A DNA stretch of 12,074 nt from JAPLJQ01 sp037143735 (GTDB taxonomy: Bacteria > Desulfobacterota > Syntrophia > Syntrophales > UBA2185). The stretch lies in assembly GCA_037143735.1 (NCBI GenBank), contig JBAWYD010000073.1, forward strand, positions 1-12,074, written 5' to 3'. The translations under genes were made by a program, and so were the position numbers. A model generated the notes under the pieces. The model ran no database searches. It had not been told where the DNA came from and saw nothing but the letters and a program-made list of their open reading frames with translations. This document shows positions 5,417 to 12,074 of the stretch, one piece after another. Numbering within the stretch: position 1 is the first letter of the stretch; each line of letters opens with the position of its first letter.

Positions 5417-7171
5417 TTACGCTGCGCTTTCTGCGGCTGCAGCATTCTTTATTTCCCGCCATTTTTTATAAGCCAAAACTATCACTCCGATGGACAGAAG
5501 GATCATCAATACAGCAAATGCAGCCAGCGCGTAGTTTTGTTTGGGAAGATATTTCTCAATGAGCAAAACAAACAGGGAATATATGGTTGTCACCATCATA
5601 AATATGGCCGGTACTACTGTGAACAACGCATTGATTCCTCTGTTCACCAGCCACACGGAAACGGCAATCAATGCCAGTGAGGCAAGCAATTGATTAGCGG
5701 AGCCGAATGCGGGCCAGATGACCAGAAATGCATTGTTGTAAGCCAGAAGATACATAAACACCACAGCGAGCGCAGCGTTGAAGATATATGTTTTCATTAT
5801 CTTCGGAACATCCTTGAACATCACCTGCCATAGCTCTTCGAATAAATATCTGTTGAGCCTGACGGCCGTATCCAGGGTTGTGACAACAAAACCCTCGACG
5901 AGGAGAATTCCGAAGACCGTCCCGTACACAGGCGATATCCCCAATCCCTTGTCAAGCAACCCGCCTGCTCCGGCGGCAAATGCCAGAATGGGATTTGATC
6001 TTGCCCCCGGTCCTGTCGGGAACACAATATTCATGTAATCCTGGAACATAAGACCGCATCCGACAGCAACGAGGACGCCGATGGCAAGCAAACCCTCTAA
6101 TAACATTCCGCCGTATGCAATTTTTTTTATATCCGATTCTTTTGAAACCTGTTTTGAAGATGTCCCGCCGGCAACCAGACAATGAAAACCTGAAATGGCG
6201 CCGCACGCGACGGTAATAAATAAAAACGGCCATATAGGACCTAACTTGCTGCCTCCCGCCGCCACATTGAACGCCGGGGCTGAAAATGTAACACCTTTAA
6301 ATCCTGCCACCATAGCGGCAATAAACAAGGCGGCAACACCGGCATAGAGCAAAAACGAATTCGTAAAATCCCTCGGCTGTAAGATAATCCAGACAGGGAT
6401 TCCCGCGGCAAGCAACGTATAAAAACAAAGGATGATCATCCAGACGTTAGCGCTAAACGTAACTGGATATTCCATTCCAATGACAACTGAAACCATGCAG
6501 ACAATGATAGCTATTCCTGAAGCGATATATACATTGATCCCTCTTTTATAAACCAGGTAGCCGATGATGGGCGCAAAGGAGGTTATAACAATAACAGACG
6601 TTGAGGCGATACCGCCTATCTGAGCCTTTACCACCCCTCCTACTTCTATCGTCTTGACTACCGTTTGGGAGGCATCCAGCCTTAGAACGTCCAATGTCAG
6701 CAACGAAGTCAGAGCAGTAGCCGTCAAGCCCAGAAATGCCGAGGTAACAAGCAGAAGCACAAGTATGGTAAAACTTATAAATAGAAAAAAACCTGTGTTT
6801 CCCAATGTCGTTTTTGCTATCTCCGCAACGGACTTTCCCTTTTCCCTGACGCTCGTAAAAAGTGCTGTCATGTCATGTACTGCACCGATAAAGATACTCC
6901 CTAACACCGCCCACAGCCATACGGGAATAACTCCGAAAATCATTGCTACAGTGGGGCCTATGATGGGTCCGCCACCGGCAATGCTCGCGAAATGATGCCC
7001 GAACAGAACAATCGGTTTCGTTGGACAGAAATCGACATCATCTCGTTGACTAACCGCCGGCGTGGGGTTGTCATCATTTTCTTTAAATACCTTTGAAATA
7101 TACCTTCCGTAAAAACGGTAACCTAAGTAGAATAAAACAGCCGCTATTATAGGAAGTAATGCTGCGTTCAT
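5417..7171 (-). CDS. cstA: CstA-family pyruvate/peptide transporter (carbon starvation protein A)
   Basis: A 584-residue polytopic membrane protein, hydrophobic throughout with many TM segments. The CstA signature is clear near the N-terminus: GYRFYGRYISKVF (17-29), DFCPTKPIVLFGHHFASIAG (47-66), GPIIGPTVA (68-76), VWLWAVLGSIFIGAVHDMTA (84-103) and the soluble loop with SVREKGKSVAEIAK. Later landmarks are GFHCLVAGGTSSKQ and a conserved GFVVTTLDTAVRLNRY. Family members import pyruvate or peptides during carbon limitation. At 584 residues it is a shorter version than the roughly 700-residue E. coli CstA. ATG 7169-7171 has AAGGAG with a spacer of about 6 nt. It appears monocistronic, with its own predicted promoter (7393-7420), a structured leader and a strong terminator. 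Substrate is inferred from the family only. Confidence 0.92.
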   Translation of the reverse strand: MNAALLPIIAAVLFYLGYRFYGRYISKVFKENDDNPTPAVSQRDDVDFCPTKPIVLFGHHFASIAGGGPIIGPTVAMIFGVIPVWLWAVLGSIFIGAVHDMTALFTSVREKGKSVAEIAKTTLGNTGFFLFISFTILVLLLVTSAFLGLTATALTSLLTLDVLRLDASQTVVKTIEVGGVVKAQIGGIASTSVIVITSFAPIIGYLVYKRGINVYIASGIAIIVCMVSVVIGMEYPVTFSANVWMIILCFYTLLAAGIPVWIILQPRDFTNSFLLYAGVAALFIAAMVAGFKGVTFSAPAFNVAAGGSKLGPIWPFLFITVACGAISGFHCLVAGGTSSKQVSKESDIKKIAYGGMLLEGLLAIGVLVAVGCGLMFQDYMNIVFPTGPGARSNPILAFAAGAGGLLDKGLGISPVYGTVFGILLVEGFVVTTLDTAVRLNRYLFEELWQVMFKDVPKIMKTYIFNAALAVVFMYLLAYNNAFLVIWPAFGSANQLLASLALIAVSVWLVNRGINALFTVVPAIFMMVTTIYSLFVLLIEKYLPKQNYALAAFAVLMILLSIGVIVLAYKKWREIKNAAAAESAA

Positions 7172-7266
7172 GTCTTTCTCCTTATATTACTCATTTAACC
7201 AAACCTTATCGTTACATATCCGCTTTGTTGTTAACACTTGCTGCTGTATTAAACATCCCCCCTTTG

Positions 7267-7380
7267 CTAAATAAAAAAGCCCTCATGTTGAAGGCTCGAC
7301 TTCAACGTCGGAAAGGGGAAAACTTTGATACCGCCTTTTAAACCGAGCGTCGCATTATTCAGGGACATTTTTTTCACCAT
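7267..7380 (-). other. Possible 37-codon leader ORF running through the attenuator
   Basis: ATG 7380 opens a frame (MVKKMSLNNATLGLKGG then IKVFPFPTLKSSLQHEGFFI) that passes through both hairpins and the U-tract and stops at TAG 7269-7267, just past the T-run. No good Shine-Dalgarno precedes ATG 7380; the second ATG (7368) has only a weak GGTG. An open run of this length arises by chance quite often, so it is listed only because of where it ends. Confidence 0.2.
7273..7296 (-). terminator. Intrinsic terminator/attenuator between tex and cstA
   Basis: On the - strand AGCCTTC, loop AACAT, GAGGGCT (7 bp with one G-U pair) runs directly into a row of Ts (7278-7273, then ATTT). It lies about 150 nt after the tex stop and about 100 nt before the cstA ATG, so it may end tex transcription, attenuate cstA, or both. 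Confidence 0.65.
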
Positions 7381-7392
7381 TATTGGTTACGC

Positions 7393-7420
7393 AATATACC
7401 ATATTTATATTTTTTGTAAT
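7393..7420 (-). promoter_or_regulatory. Predicted cstA promoter with extended -10
   Basis: On the - strand, -35 ATTACA (7415-7420), a 16-nt spacer and -10 TATATT (7393-7398) preceded by TGG, forming an extended -10. It lies in the AT-rich stretch just after the tex stop. RNA would start near 7386, giving cstA a long leader. Confidence 0.45.
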
Positions 7421-7444
7421 ATGTTTTTTAAATAAATTACCCCG

Positions 7445-9709
7445 CTAATCTTTTCCAAAAGCACTGGCGAAGGGATTGTTAAATGGGAGATTGTCTTTTT
7501 TGATCTTTTCCAATGGTTTTCTGGGCACGTTCATGCCTGTCTTCTGTGGTTTCCCCCCCTCCACTATTTTCGAAGTGTTCTTTTTCATGGACAGGGAAAT
7601 CCGCCTGCGTTTCAGATCAACGGAAAGAACGGTCACGTCGACCTTCTGTTGAACTTTCACAACCTGATGGGGATCTTTTACGAAATGGTCTGAAAGCTCG
7701 CTGATATGGACCAGTCCGTCCTGGTGTACGCCGATATCTACAAAGGCCCCGAATGCGGCTACATTTGTCACGATTCCGGGCAGTTTCATCCCCGTCTCCA
7801 GATCTTCGAGTTTTTCAACGCCGTCTGCAAAGGAGAACGCTTCAAATTTTTCCCTGGGATCGCGTCCCGGTCTGGCCAGTTCGTTCATAATATCCTTCAA
7901 GGTGGGCATCCCGGTTGTTTCGGTAATATACCGTGTGATCTCTATTTTTCCCCTGAGGGTTGCGTCCCGCATCAGGTCTGTCAAGTCGCACCCTGAATCT
8001 TTCGCCATGGCGACAACAACAGGATAACTTTCGGGATGAACCGCACTCGCATCGAGGGGATTATCCCCTCCGCGGATTCGCAGGAACCCGGCGGACTGTT
8101 CAAACGCTTTTGGACCGAGTCTCGGCACTTTTTTGAGAATATCCCGGGAAGAAAAGGGCCCATATTCATTTCTGTATTGAATGATATTCTGGGCAAGCTG
8201 ATTTCCCAAGCCGGACACGTAGGTAAGAAGCTGCGCGCTTGCCGAATTGATGTCCACGCCCACCGTGTTGACACAACTCATCACCACCTCGTCGAGACTT
8301 CTCTTCAATGCCCCCTGATCCACATCATGTTGGTACTGCCCCACTCCGATGGACTTCGGCTCAACCTTGACGAGCTCTGCGAGCGGATCCTGCAGCCTTC
8401 TCCCTATGGATACAGAGCCTTTGACCGTAACATCATGGTCGGGAAACTCTTCACGTGCAAGTTTGGATGCAGAGTAAACAGACGCCCCGCTCTCATTGAC
8501 CATCACAATCTGGACATTTTCAGGAAGTCCGAGGTTTCGGATGAAGACTTCCGTTTCCCGCCCGCCTGTACCGTTGCCGACTGCAATGGCCTCAATTTTG
8601 AAAGAAGTGCATAGCTTCTGCACTTTTTTTGCAGATTCATTTCTGCCTGCTTCCGTTAAAAGGGGGTATATGGTTTCGTTGTGCAGAAGTTTGCCCTGAC
8701 GGTCAAGGCAAACGATCTTGCATCCCGTCCGCAGACCGGGATCGATGGCAAGAACAGTCTTGTGACCAAGGGGCGACGACAGGAGGAGCTGGCGGAGATT
8801 GTCCGCAAACACTTTTATCGCCTCTATATCGGCCGTTTTCTTGGTAGCCAGGCGAACTTCCGTTTCCATGGAAGGAGCGAGAAGCCTCTCATAACCGTCC
8901 CTTACGGCAAGCCTGACCTGCTCTGAGGCGGCATTTTCACTTTTAACAAAGAGGCGCTCGAGATTTGATACGGCTTCGATTTCCGGAGGCGAGATGTGCA
9001 GTGTTAAAAAACCTTCGTTCTCTCCGCGCCTCATGGCCAGAATCCGGTGCGAAGGGGCGGAAGAGACGGGCTCTTCCCAGTCATAATAGTCCTTGTATTT
9101 AATGCCTTCCTCTTCCTTGCCGCGGGCTACCCTGCTTCGACAAATTCCCTGTGAGAAAAAAAGACGGCGGATTTCAGATCGCGCCGCCTGATCTTCATTG
9201 ACCCACTCGGCCATAATGTCCCTGGCGCCGGAAAGGGCATCTTCAACGGATGTGACGCCATTATCCGGATTGAGATAGGCTTGCGCTTCCGCTCCAGGGT
9301 CTCTTTCAGACTCCTGCTGGAACAGCATGTGAGCCAGCGGTTCCAGTCCCCTTTCCTTTGCCACCGTGGCGCGGGTCCGCCGTTTGGGACGGAAAGGAAG
9401 GTAAACATCTTCCAGGATGGTCATGGTTTCCGCAGAAAGAATTTTTTCTTTCAACTCATCGGTCAAAAGGTCCCTCTCGCCCAAGGATTTGAGAACGGCT
9501 TCACGACGTTTTTCCAGTTCCGAAAGTTGTTCCAGACGGTCACGAATCGCTGTAACCACAACTTCATCGAGTGACCCTGTTATTTCTTTTCTGTAACGGG
9601 CGATAAAGGGGATGGTACACCCCTCCGCAAAAAGCTCCGCCGTTGCTGATATCTGTTTTAAACCAACACCGAGTTCTACGGCAATCTTCGGATAAAATCT
9701 CTCATTCAT
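7445..9709 (-). CDS. tex: Tex family transcription accessory / RNA-binding protein
   Basis: A 754-residue cytoplasmic nucleic-acid-binding protein close to the family length. In order: the N-terminal Tex helical region with FIARYRKEITGSLDE and LEDVYLPFRPKRRTRAT; a YqgF/RNase H-like domain starting VLAIDPGLRTG (about 319-329) and including VGNGTGGRETE; helix-hairpin-helix motifs (LLTYVSGLGNQLAQNIIQYR and the following VPRLGPKAFEQSAGFLRI, about 494-545); and a C-terminal S1 RNA-binding domain (GIVTNVAAFGAFVDIGVHQD through VLSVDLKRRRISLSMK, about 645-709). Tex proteins bind RNA/ssDNA and influence transcription. The start is ATG 9707-9709, with GGGAG 6 nt upstream; an in-frame ATG at 9733 would add eight residues but lacks a ribosome binding site. 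It is divergent from the K+ channel gene and upstream of cstA, with a terminator between. Confidence 0.93.
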   Translation of the reverse strand: MNERFYPKIAVELGVGLKQISATAELFAEGCTIPFIARYRKEITGSLDEVVVTAIRDRLEQLSELEKRREAVLKSLGERDLLTDELKEKILSAETMTILEDVYLPFRPKRRTRATVAKERGLEPLAHMLFQQESERDPGAEAQAYLNPDNGVTSVEDALSGARDIMAEWVNEDQAARSEIRRLFFSQGICRSRVARGKEEEGIKYKDYYDWEEPVSSAPSHRILAMRRGENEGFLTLHISPPEIEAVSNLERLFVKSENAASEQVRLAVRDGYERLLAPSMETEVRLATKKTADIEAIKVFADNLRQLLLSSPLGHKTVLAIDPGLRTGCKIVCLDRQGKLLHNETIYPLLTEAGRNESAKKVQKLCTSFKIEAIAVGNGTGGRETEVFIRNLGLPENVQIVMVNESGASVYSASKLAREEFPDHDVTVKGSVSIGRRLQDPLAELVKVEPKSIGVGQYQHDVDQGALKRSLDEVVMSCVNTVGVDINSASAQLLTYVSGLGNQLAQNIIQYRNEYGPFSSRDILKKVPRLGPKAFEQSAGFLRIRGGDNPLDASAVHPESYPVVVAMAKDSGCDLTDLMRDATLRGKIEITRYITETTGMPTLKDIMNELARPGRDPREKFEAFSFADGVEKLEDLETGMKLPGIVTNVAAFGAFVDIGVHQDGLVHISELSDHFVKDPHQVVKVQQKVDVTVLSVDLKRRRISLSMKKNTSKIVEGGKPQKTGMNVPRKPLEKIKKDNLPFNNPFASAFGKD

Positions 9710-9715
9710 TAGCTT

Positions 9716-9720
9716 CTCCC
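9716..9720 (-). promoter_or_regulatory. Ribosome binding site fixing the tex start
   Basis: On the - strand GGGAG lies 6 nt before ATG 9707-9709, preferring this start over the in-frame ATG at 9733, which has no such site. Confidence 0.65.
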
Positions 9721-9808
9721 GATCTATACACATGAAGATTAATTATTCAATTGGAGGCAGCTCATTATCAGCAATTTCATTTTATCGCAAGTCATCGTGA
9801 AGAATGTT

Positions 9809-9820
9809 GAAATATATTTC
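9809..9820. repeat. 12-bp perfect palindrome in the tex/K+ channel divergent gap
   Basis: GAAATATATTTC is identical on both strands and lies roughly midway in the 178-nt gap between the divergent tex and K+ channel starts. It could be an operator, but AT-rich palindromes of this size occur by chance. No convincing promoter pair was found in this gap for either gene. Confidence 0.25.
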
Positions 9821-9876
9821 TATCATTTGACGTGTATTTTTAATATGCTGAGGGAAACCGTCAAGATTATTTTAGC

Positions 9877-9882
9877 GGAGGG
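9877..9882 (+). promoter_or_regulatory. Ribosome binding site for the TTG-started K+ channel gene
   Basis: GGAGGG lies 5 nt before TTG 9888-9890. This strong site supports the unusual TTG start. Confidence 0.65.
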
Positions 9883-9887
9883 TCCAT

Positions 9888-10889
9888 TTGGTACCGAATA
9901 AAAAACTCAAAATCGCTTTTCTGGGCCTGTTTGTCATATTTATCATCGGTTCACTCGGATACCACCTTATTGAAGGTTGGAGCATTACCGAATCACTTTA
10001 TGCAACGGTAATAACCCTGTCAACAGTCGGCTACGGCGATTTCTACCCTCACACAGAAGAGGGCAGATTATTCACGGTCCTTTTGATAATATTCGGCGTC
10101 GGAACCATGTTTTATACCGTCGTTCTTTTTACGGAAACCATGGTTGAGACCCGTTTCAGAATGCTCATGGGGAGGGGCAAATTGGATAAGATGATAAAAA
10201 AATTAAACGATCATTATATCATCTGCGGGTGCGGCAGAATCGGATATCTTATATGCAGGGAACTGGCCGAAGAGAAGATTCCTTTCGTCGTCATTGATAA
10301 CAATCCCGAAGTTATTCAGAAAATAGAAGATGAAGGATTCATCTATTACAAGGGAGATTCAACGCAGGACAAAACGCTTCTTGCAACGGGTATTAAACGG
10401 GCAAAGGGCATTGTCTGCGTTCTTCCTTCGGATGCACAGAACCTTTATGTCATCCTGACGGCGAAAGAACTCAACCCCGAAATCTACATCCTTTCCCGGT
10501 CCGAGGAGGAGGAATCTGAACATCGCCTGCTGCGGGCGGGGGCTGACCGTGTCATGTCACCCTATATCCTGGGAGGGATGAGAATGGCCATGGCCATTTT
10601 AAGGCCTGCCATGCTCGATTTTATCGAGATCACAACAAGAAGACAGAGCCTCGAACTGAAAATGGAAGAAATCACCGTTTGCGACGTGTCTCCGATAGCC
10701 GGAACATCGCTTGAAGAATCGGAAATCCGACACCGTTACGGCCTGATTATCGTAGCAGTCAAAAAAGACTCGGGAAAAATGATTTTCAACCCCCTTGCTT
10801 CATATGTCATTGAAAGCGGCGACAAACTCATTGCCATGGGAGAAGATGAAAACATAATACGATTTTCACGGGCTTGCCTTGGTGAGTAA
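9888..10889 (+). CDS. Two-TM potassium channel with RCK (TrkA-N/TrkA-C) domains
   Basis: A 333-residue MthK-like ligand-gated K+ channel subunit of the inner membrane. TM1 is about 8-27 (IAFLGLFVIFIIGSLGYHLI). The pore helix leads into the K+ selectivity filter TVGYGD (46-51). TM2 is about 62-82. A cytoplasmic RCK/TrkA-N Rossmann domain follows, with IICGCGRIGYLICRELAEE (111-129; G-x-G-x-x-G) and the nucleotide-ribose Asp in VVIDNNPE (about 137). A TrkA-C ligand-binding domain occupies about 250-333 (ITVCDVSPIAGTSLEESEIR, later ESGDKLIAMGE). Such channels assemble as tetramers with a gating ring responding to Ca2+, nucleotides or similar ligands; which one applies cannot be read here. The start is TTG 9888, behind GGAGGG. 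The gene ends 15 nt from the convergent MscS gene. Confidence 0.92.
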   Translation: MVPNKKLKIAFLGLFVIFIIGSLGYHLIEGWSITESLYATVITLSTVGYGDFYPHTEEGRLFTVLLIIFGVGTMFYTVVLFTETMVETRFRMLMGRGKLDKMIKKLNDHYIICGCGRIGYLICRELAEEKIPFVVIDNNPEVIQKIEDEGFIYYKGDSTQDKTLLATGIKRAKGIVCVLPSDAQNLYVILTAKELNPEIYILSRSEEEESEHRLLRAGADRVMSPYILGGMRMAMAILRPAMLDFIEITTRRQSLELKMEEITVCDVSPIAGTSLEESEIRHRYGLIIVAVKKDSGKMIFNPLASYVIESGDKLIAMGEDENIIRFSRACLGE

Positions 10890-10904
10890 AAACCGGATTC
10901 ACGC

Positions 10905-11933
10905 CTACTTCATATAAACCGTTCTGACAGGGAACGGGATATTGATACCCTCCTCCCGATAACGAGAGACGAGCTTCTTGATGAAGGCGTGCTTAACGGG
11001 GAACTGGTCCGTGTAGTTACGCACGCGAAGAATGACGTTAAAGTCAATACTGGAGTCTCCCAGAGTGTGATAGCGCACCAGGGGTGAAAATTCAGGCACC
11101 CCCCCCGGCACAAATTTCATAATTTCCTCAGCGATCTCGATCGTTACCTTCTCAACCTTTTCCAGGTCGCTGTCGTAGCTCACCCCAACCTTAACGGGAA
11201 AAGACATGACCTCTTCCTTCATACTATAGTTCGTCACGATAGCAGAGGCCAGGTTTGAGTTCGGGACAATGATCATGTTGTTCGGCGGGCTTTTAATCGT
11301 TGTAAACCTCCAGGTAATATCAACAATATGACCTTCTTCCCCGGAGCTCAGCTTTACATAATCGCCGGGGCTTACCTGTTTAGATGCAATGATATGAATG
11401 CCGGAAAACAGATTGGACAGTGTATCTTTAAGGGCCAATGCCACGGCAAGGCCGCCAACGCCAAGAGCTGTCAGGATGGGTGTAATCGAAAGTCCCAATG
11501 TCTGAAGGATAATCAAAAACCCGATTACGAAGACCAGTGCTTTTGATAGGTTTGCAAACATGGATGTTGACAGGAATACCCCGCCCACTTTCCTGCTGTA
11601 CACATTAGTGAACCCGACGCAAACTCTTGAGAGAGCAATCGTTACAGATAAAATAACAAGGATCAACATGCCCTTGTGAATGACATGTAACATATCCGGT
11701 TTTATTGCCGTATATTCCAGGGCCCCATAAATACTTCCGATAAAAAACCAGAGGATCAACATTCCGCGCATTGACTGGACAACAATGTCATCACCTTCTC
11801 CCTTTGTACGGAGAGAAATCTTCGTGATTTTTTTCACGACAAGCTTTTCTAATATGATTCCTAAAAGAAGACCGCCAATAATGAAAACCGCGGGTATTAT
11901 CCATTTTTCCAGTGCCCTGATCTCTAACAGCAT
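10905..11933 (-). CDS. MscS-family mechanosensitive ion channel
   Basis: A 342-residue small-conductance mechanosensitive channel of the inner membrane, opening under hypo-osmotic shock. Predicted membrane segments are about 11-31, 57-75, 87-107, 132-150 and the pore helix 153-177, whose LGVGGLAVALALKDTLSNLF is the Gly/Ala-rich MscS TM3 signature. The beta domain follows (GDYVKLSSGEEGHIVDITWR; then TTIKSPPNNMIIVPNSNL), and then a C-terminal alpha/beta domain ending FPVRTVY. Five membrane segments and this length resemble YnaI/YbdG-type members more than three-TM E. coli MscS. ATG 11931-11933 follows a GAGGAAG ribosome binding site. It appears monocistronic. Its upstream region reaches, within about 90 bases, a sequence resembling an insertion-sequence end. 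Confidence 0.92.
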   Translation of the reverse strand: MLLEIRALEKWIIPAVFIIGGLLLGIILEKLVVKKITKISLRTKGEGDDIVVQSMRGMLILWFFIGSIYGALEYTAIKPDMLHVIHKGMLILVILSVTIALSRVCVGFTNVYSRKVGGVFLSTSMFANLSKALVFVIGFLIILQTLGLSITPILTALGVGGLAVALALKDTLSNLFSGIHIIASKQVSPGDYVKLSSGEEGHIVDITWRFTTIKSPPNNMIIVPNSNLASAIVTNYSMKEEVMSFPVKVGVSYDSDLEKVEKVTIEIAEEIMKFVPGGVPEFSPLVRYHTLGDSSIDFNVILRVRNYTDQFPVKHAFIKKLVSRYREEGINIPFPVRTVYMK

Positions 11934-12023
11934 ACGTTCTTCCTCTCGGTGGTGTTGTATTTATTTTTTCCGAGTAACAACATATAACAAACACTATAGA
12001 AACACAACCTCGTGAAACATTCC
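11934..12023. other. Short intergenic region upstream of the MscS gene
   Basis: About 90 bases with no gene. On the - strand a perfect TTGACA (12024-12029) lies at its outer edge but has no good -10 at 16-18 nt (the 17-nt position reads TGTGTT). TATAGT and TATATG, further in, lack a matching -35. No confident promoter can be assigned. Confidence 0.35.
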
Positions 12024-12074
12024 TGTCAAGAGCAAATAGACTTGTCCGGTTTTGTAGCAAATGAGTTGTCCGCT
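12024..12074. mobile_element. Possible end of an IS21-like insertion sequence (partial, runs off the window)
   Basis: Two direct repeats, AGCAAATAGACTTGTCCG (12031-12048) and AGCAAATGAGTTGTCCG (12056-12072), lie 25 nt apart behind a TGTCAA at 12024-12029. Multiple short direct repeats inside an end that begins TG are typical of IS21-family (and some IS481-like) elements, where they bind the transposase. No transposase gene is inside the window, so the call rests on the repeat layout and on recall of similar ends. Confidence 0.42.

Larger units (their letters stand above)
7172..7392 (-). promoter_or_regulatory. cstA 5' leader with attenuator-like competing hairpins
   Basis: The tex-cstA gap is 273 nt and holds no recognisable gene. 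From the predicted promoter the cstA mRNA would have a leader of about 215 nt. On the - strand GTTGAAG (7306-7300) pairs perfectly with CTTCAAC (7293-7287). The CTTC of that second arm is also needed by the terminator stem AGCCTTC (7296-7290) with GAGGGCT (7284-7278), so the two are mutually exclusive. A third helix, CCCCTTT (7318-7312) with AAAGGGG (7265-7259), could enclose both. I could not match the leader to a known riboswitch class. The same terminator could simply end tex transcripts. Confidence 0.45.

Noticed and set aside
7240..7256. Tiny - strand ORF after the GGGGGG run in the cstA leader
   Set aside because: The purine run touches the ATG directly with no spacer, and the frame has only 14 codons before a stop.
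7159..7341. 60-codon + strand frame across the cstA leader
   Set aside because: It starts inside the antisense of cstA, has no ribosome binding site and reads through the terminator hairpin; no support for coding.
7388..7400. Possible sigma54 promoter (TGGTATATTGCG on the - strand) upstream of cstA
   Set aside because: The GG and GC dinucleotides are too close together for a -24/-12 promoter; the same bases fit an extended -10 instead.
8036..8614. 192-codon open frame on the + strand inside tex
   Set aside because: It lies antisense to well-conserved tex domains, has no family resemblance and no ribosome binding site, so it is a shadow of the real gene.
9710..9733. Upstream ATG for tex, adding eight residues
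   Set aside because: No ribosome binding site there; GGGAG sits correctly in front of ATG 9709.

Overview
The window is a bacterial chromosomal segment of moderate GC content with short, mostly AT-rich intergenic gaps. Gene content and protein style resemble a Desulfobacterota (former Deltaproteobacteria) anaerobe of the Syntrophales/Syntrophobacterales kind: a split AtuA/DUF4387 pair, a soluble Cache protein, a tandem nucleoside diphosphate kinase (NDPK), and a CstA transporter. That assignment is inference from protein resemblance, not from a marker gene. Every product name comes from reading the translated sequence; no database search was run.

Left part (1-2125, + strand): the 3' end of a ketopantoate-reductase-family (PanE/ApbA) gene is followed by an AtuA-family (DUF1446) protein, a DUF4387 protein and an unrecognised 81-residue protein. 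All four overlap or abut (11-nt, 4-nt and 4-nt overlaps), so they form one translationally coupled operon, probably of acyl or hydroxy-acid metabolism. Middle-left (2127-4133, - strand): a cyclic-nucleotide-binding-domain protein, a two-domain NDPK whose first domain lacks the catalytic histidine, and a stand-alone soluble Cache domain form a three-gene operon behind a good sigma70-like promoter. This is the most unusual gene set here and looks like a small ligand- or energy-sensing module. Next, 4356-5348 (+) encodes a D-2-hydroxyacid dehydrogenase of glyoxylate/hydroxypyruvate reductase type.

Middle-right (5341-9709, - strand): CstA, a pyruvate/peptide transporter, ends at a strong intrinsic terminator. 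It is preceded by a leader of roughly 215 nt that has its own promoter, mutually exclusive hairpins and a U-tract, which is an attenuator-like layout. Upstream is tex, the nucleic-acid-binding transcription accessory protein. Right part: a two-TM K+ channel with RCK domains (9888-10889, +) lies tail to tail with an MscS-family mechanosensitive channel (10905-11933, -), a possible osmotic/ion homeostasis pair. The last ~50 bases carry two direct copies of an AGCAAAT...TTGTCCG motif behind a TGTCAA, which resembles the end of an IS21-like insertion sequence continuing beyond the window.

No tRNA, rRNA, CRISPR array or phage gene was seen. No gene-free stretch exceeds 300 bases; the longest is the 273-base tex-cstA gap, described as the cstA leader.
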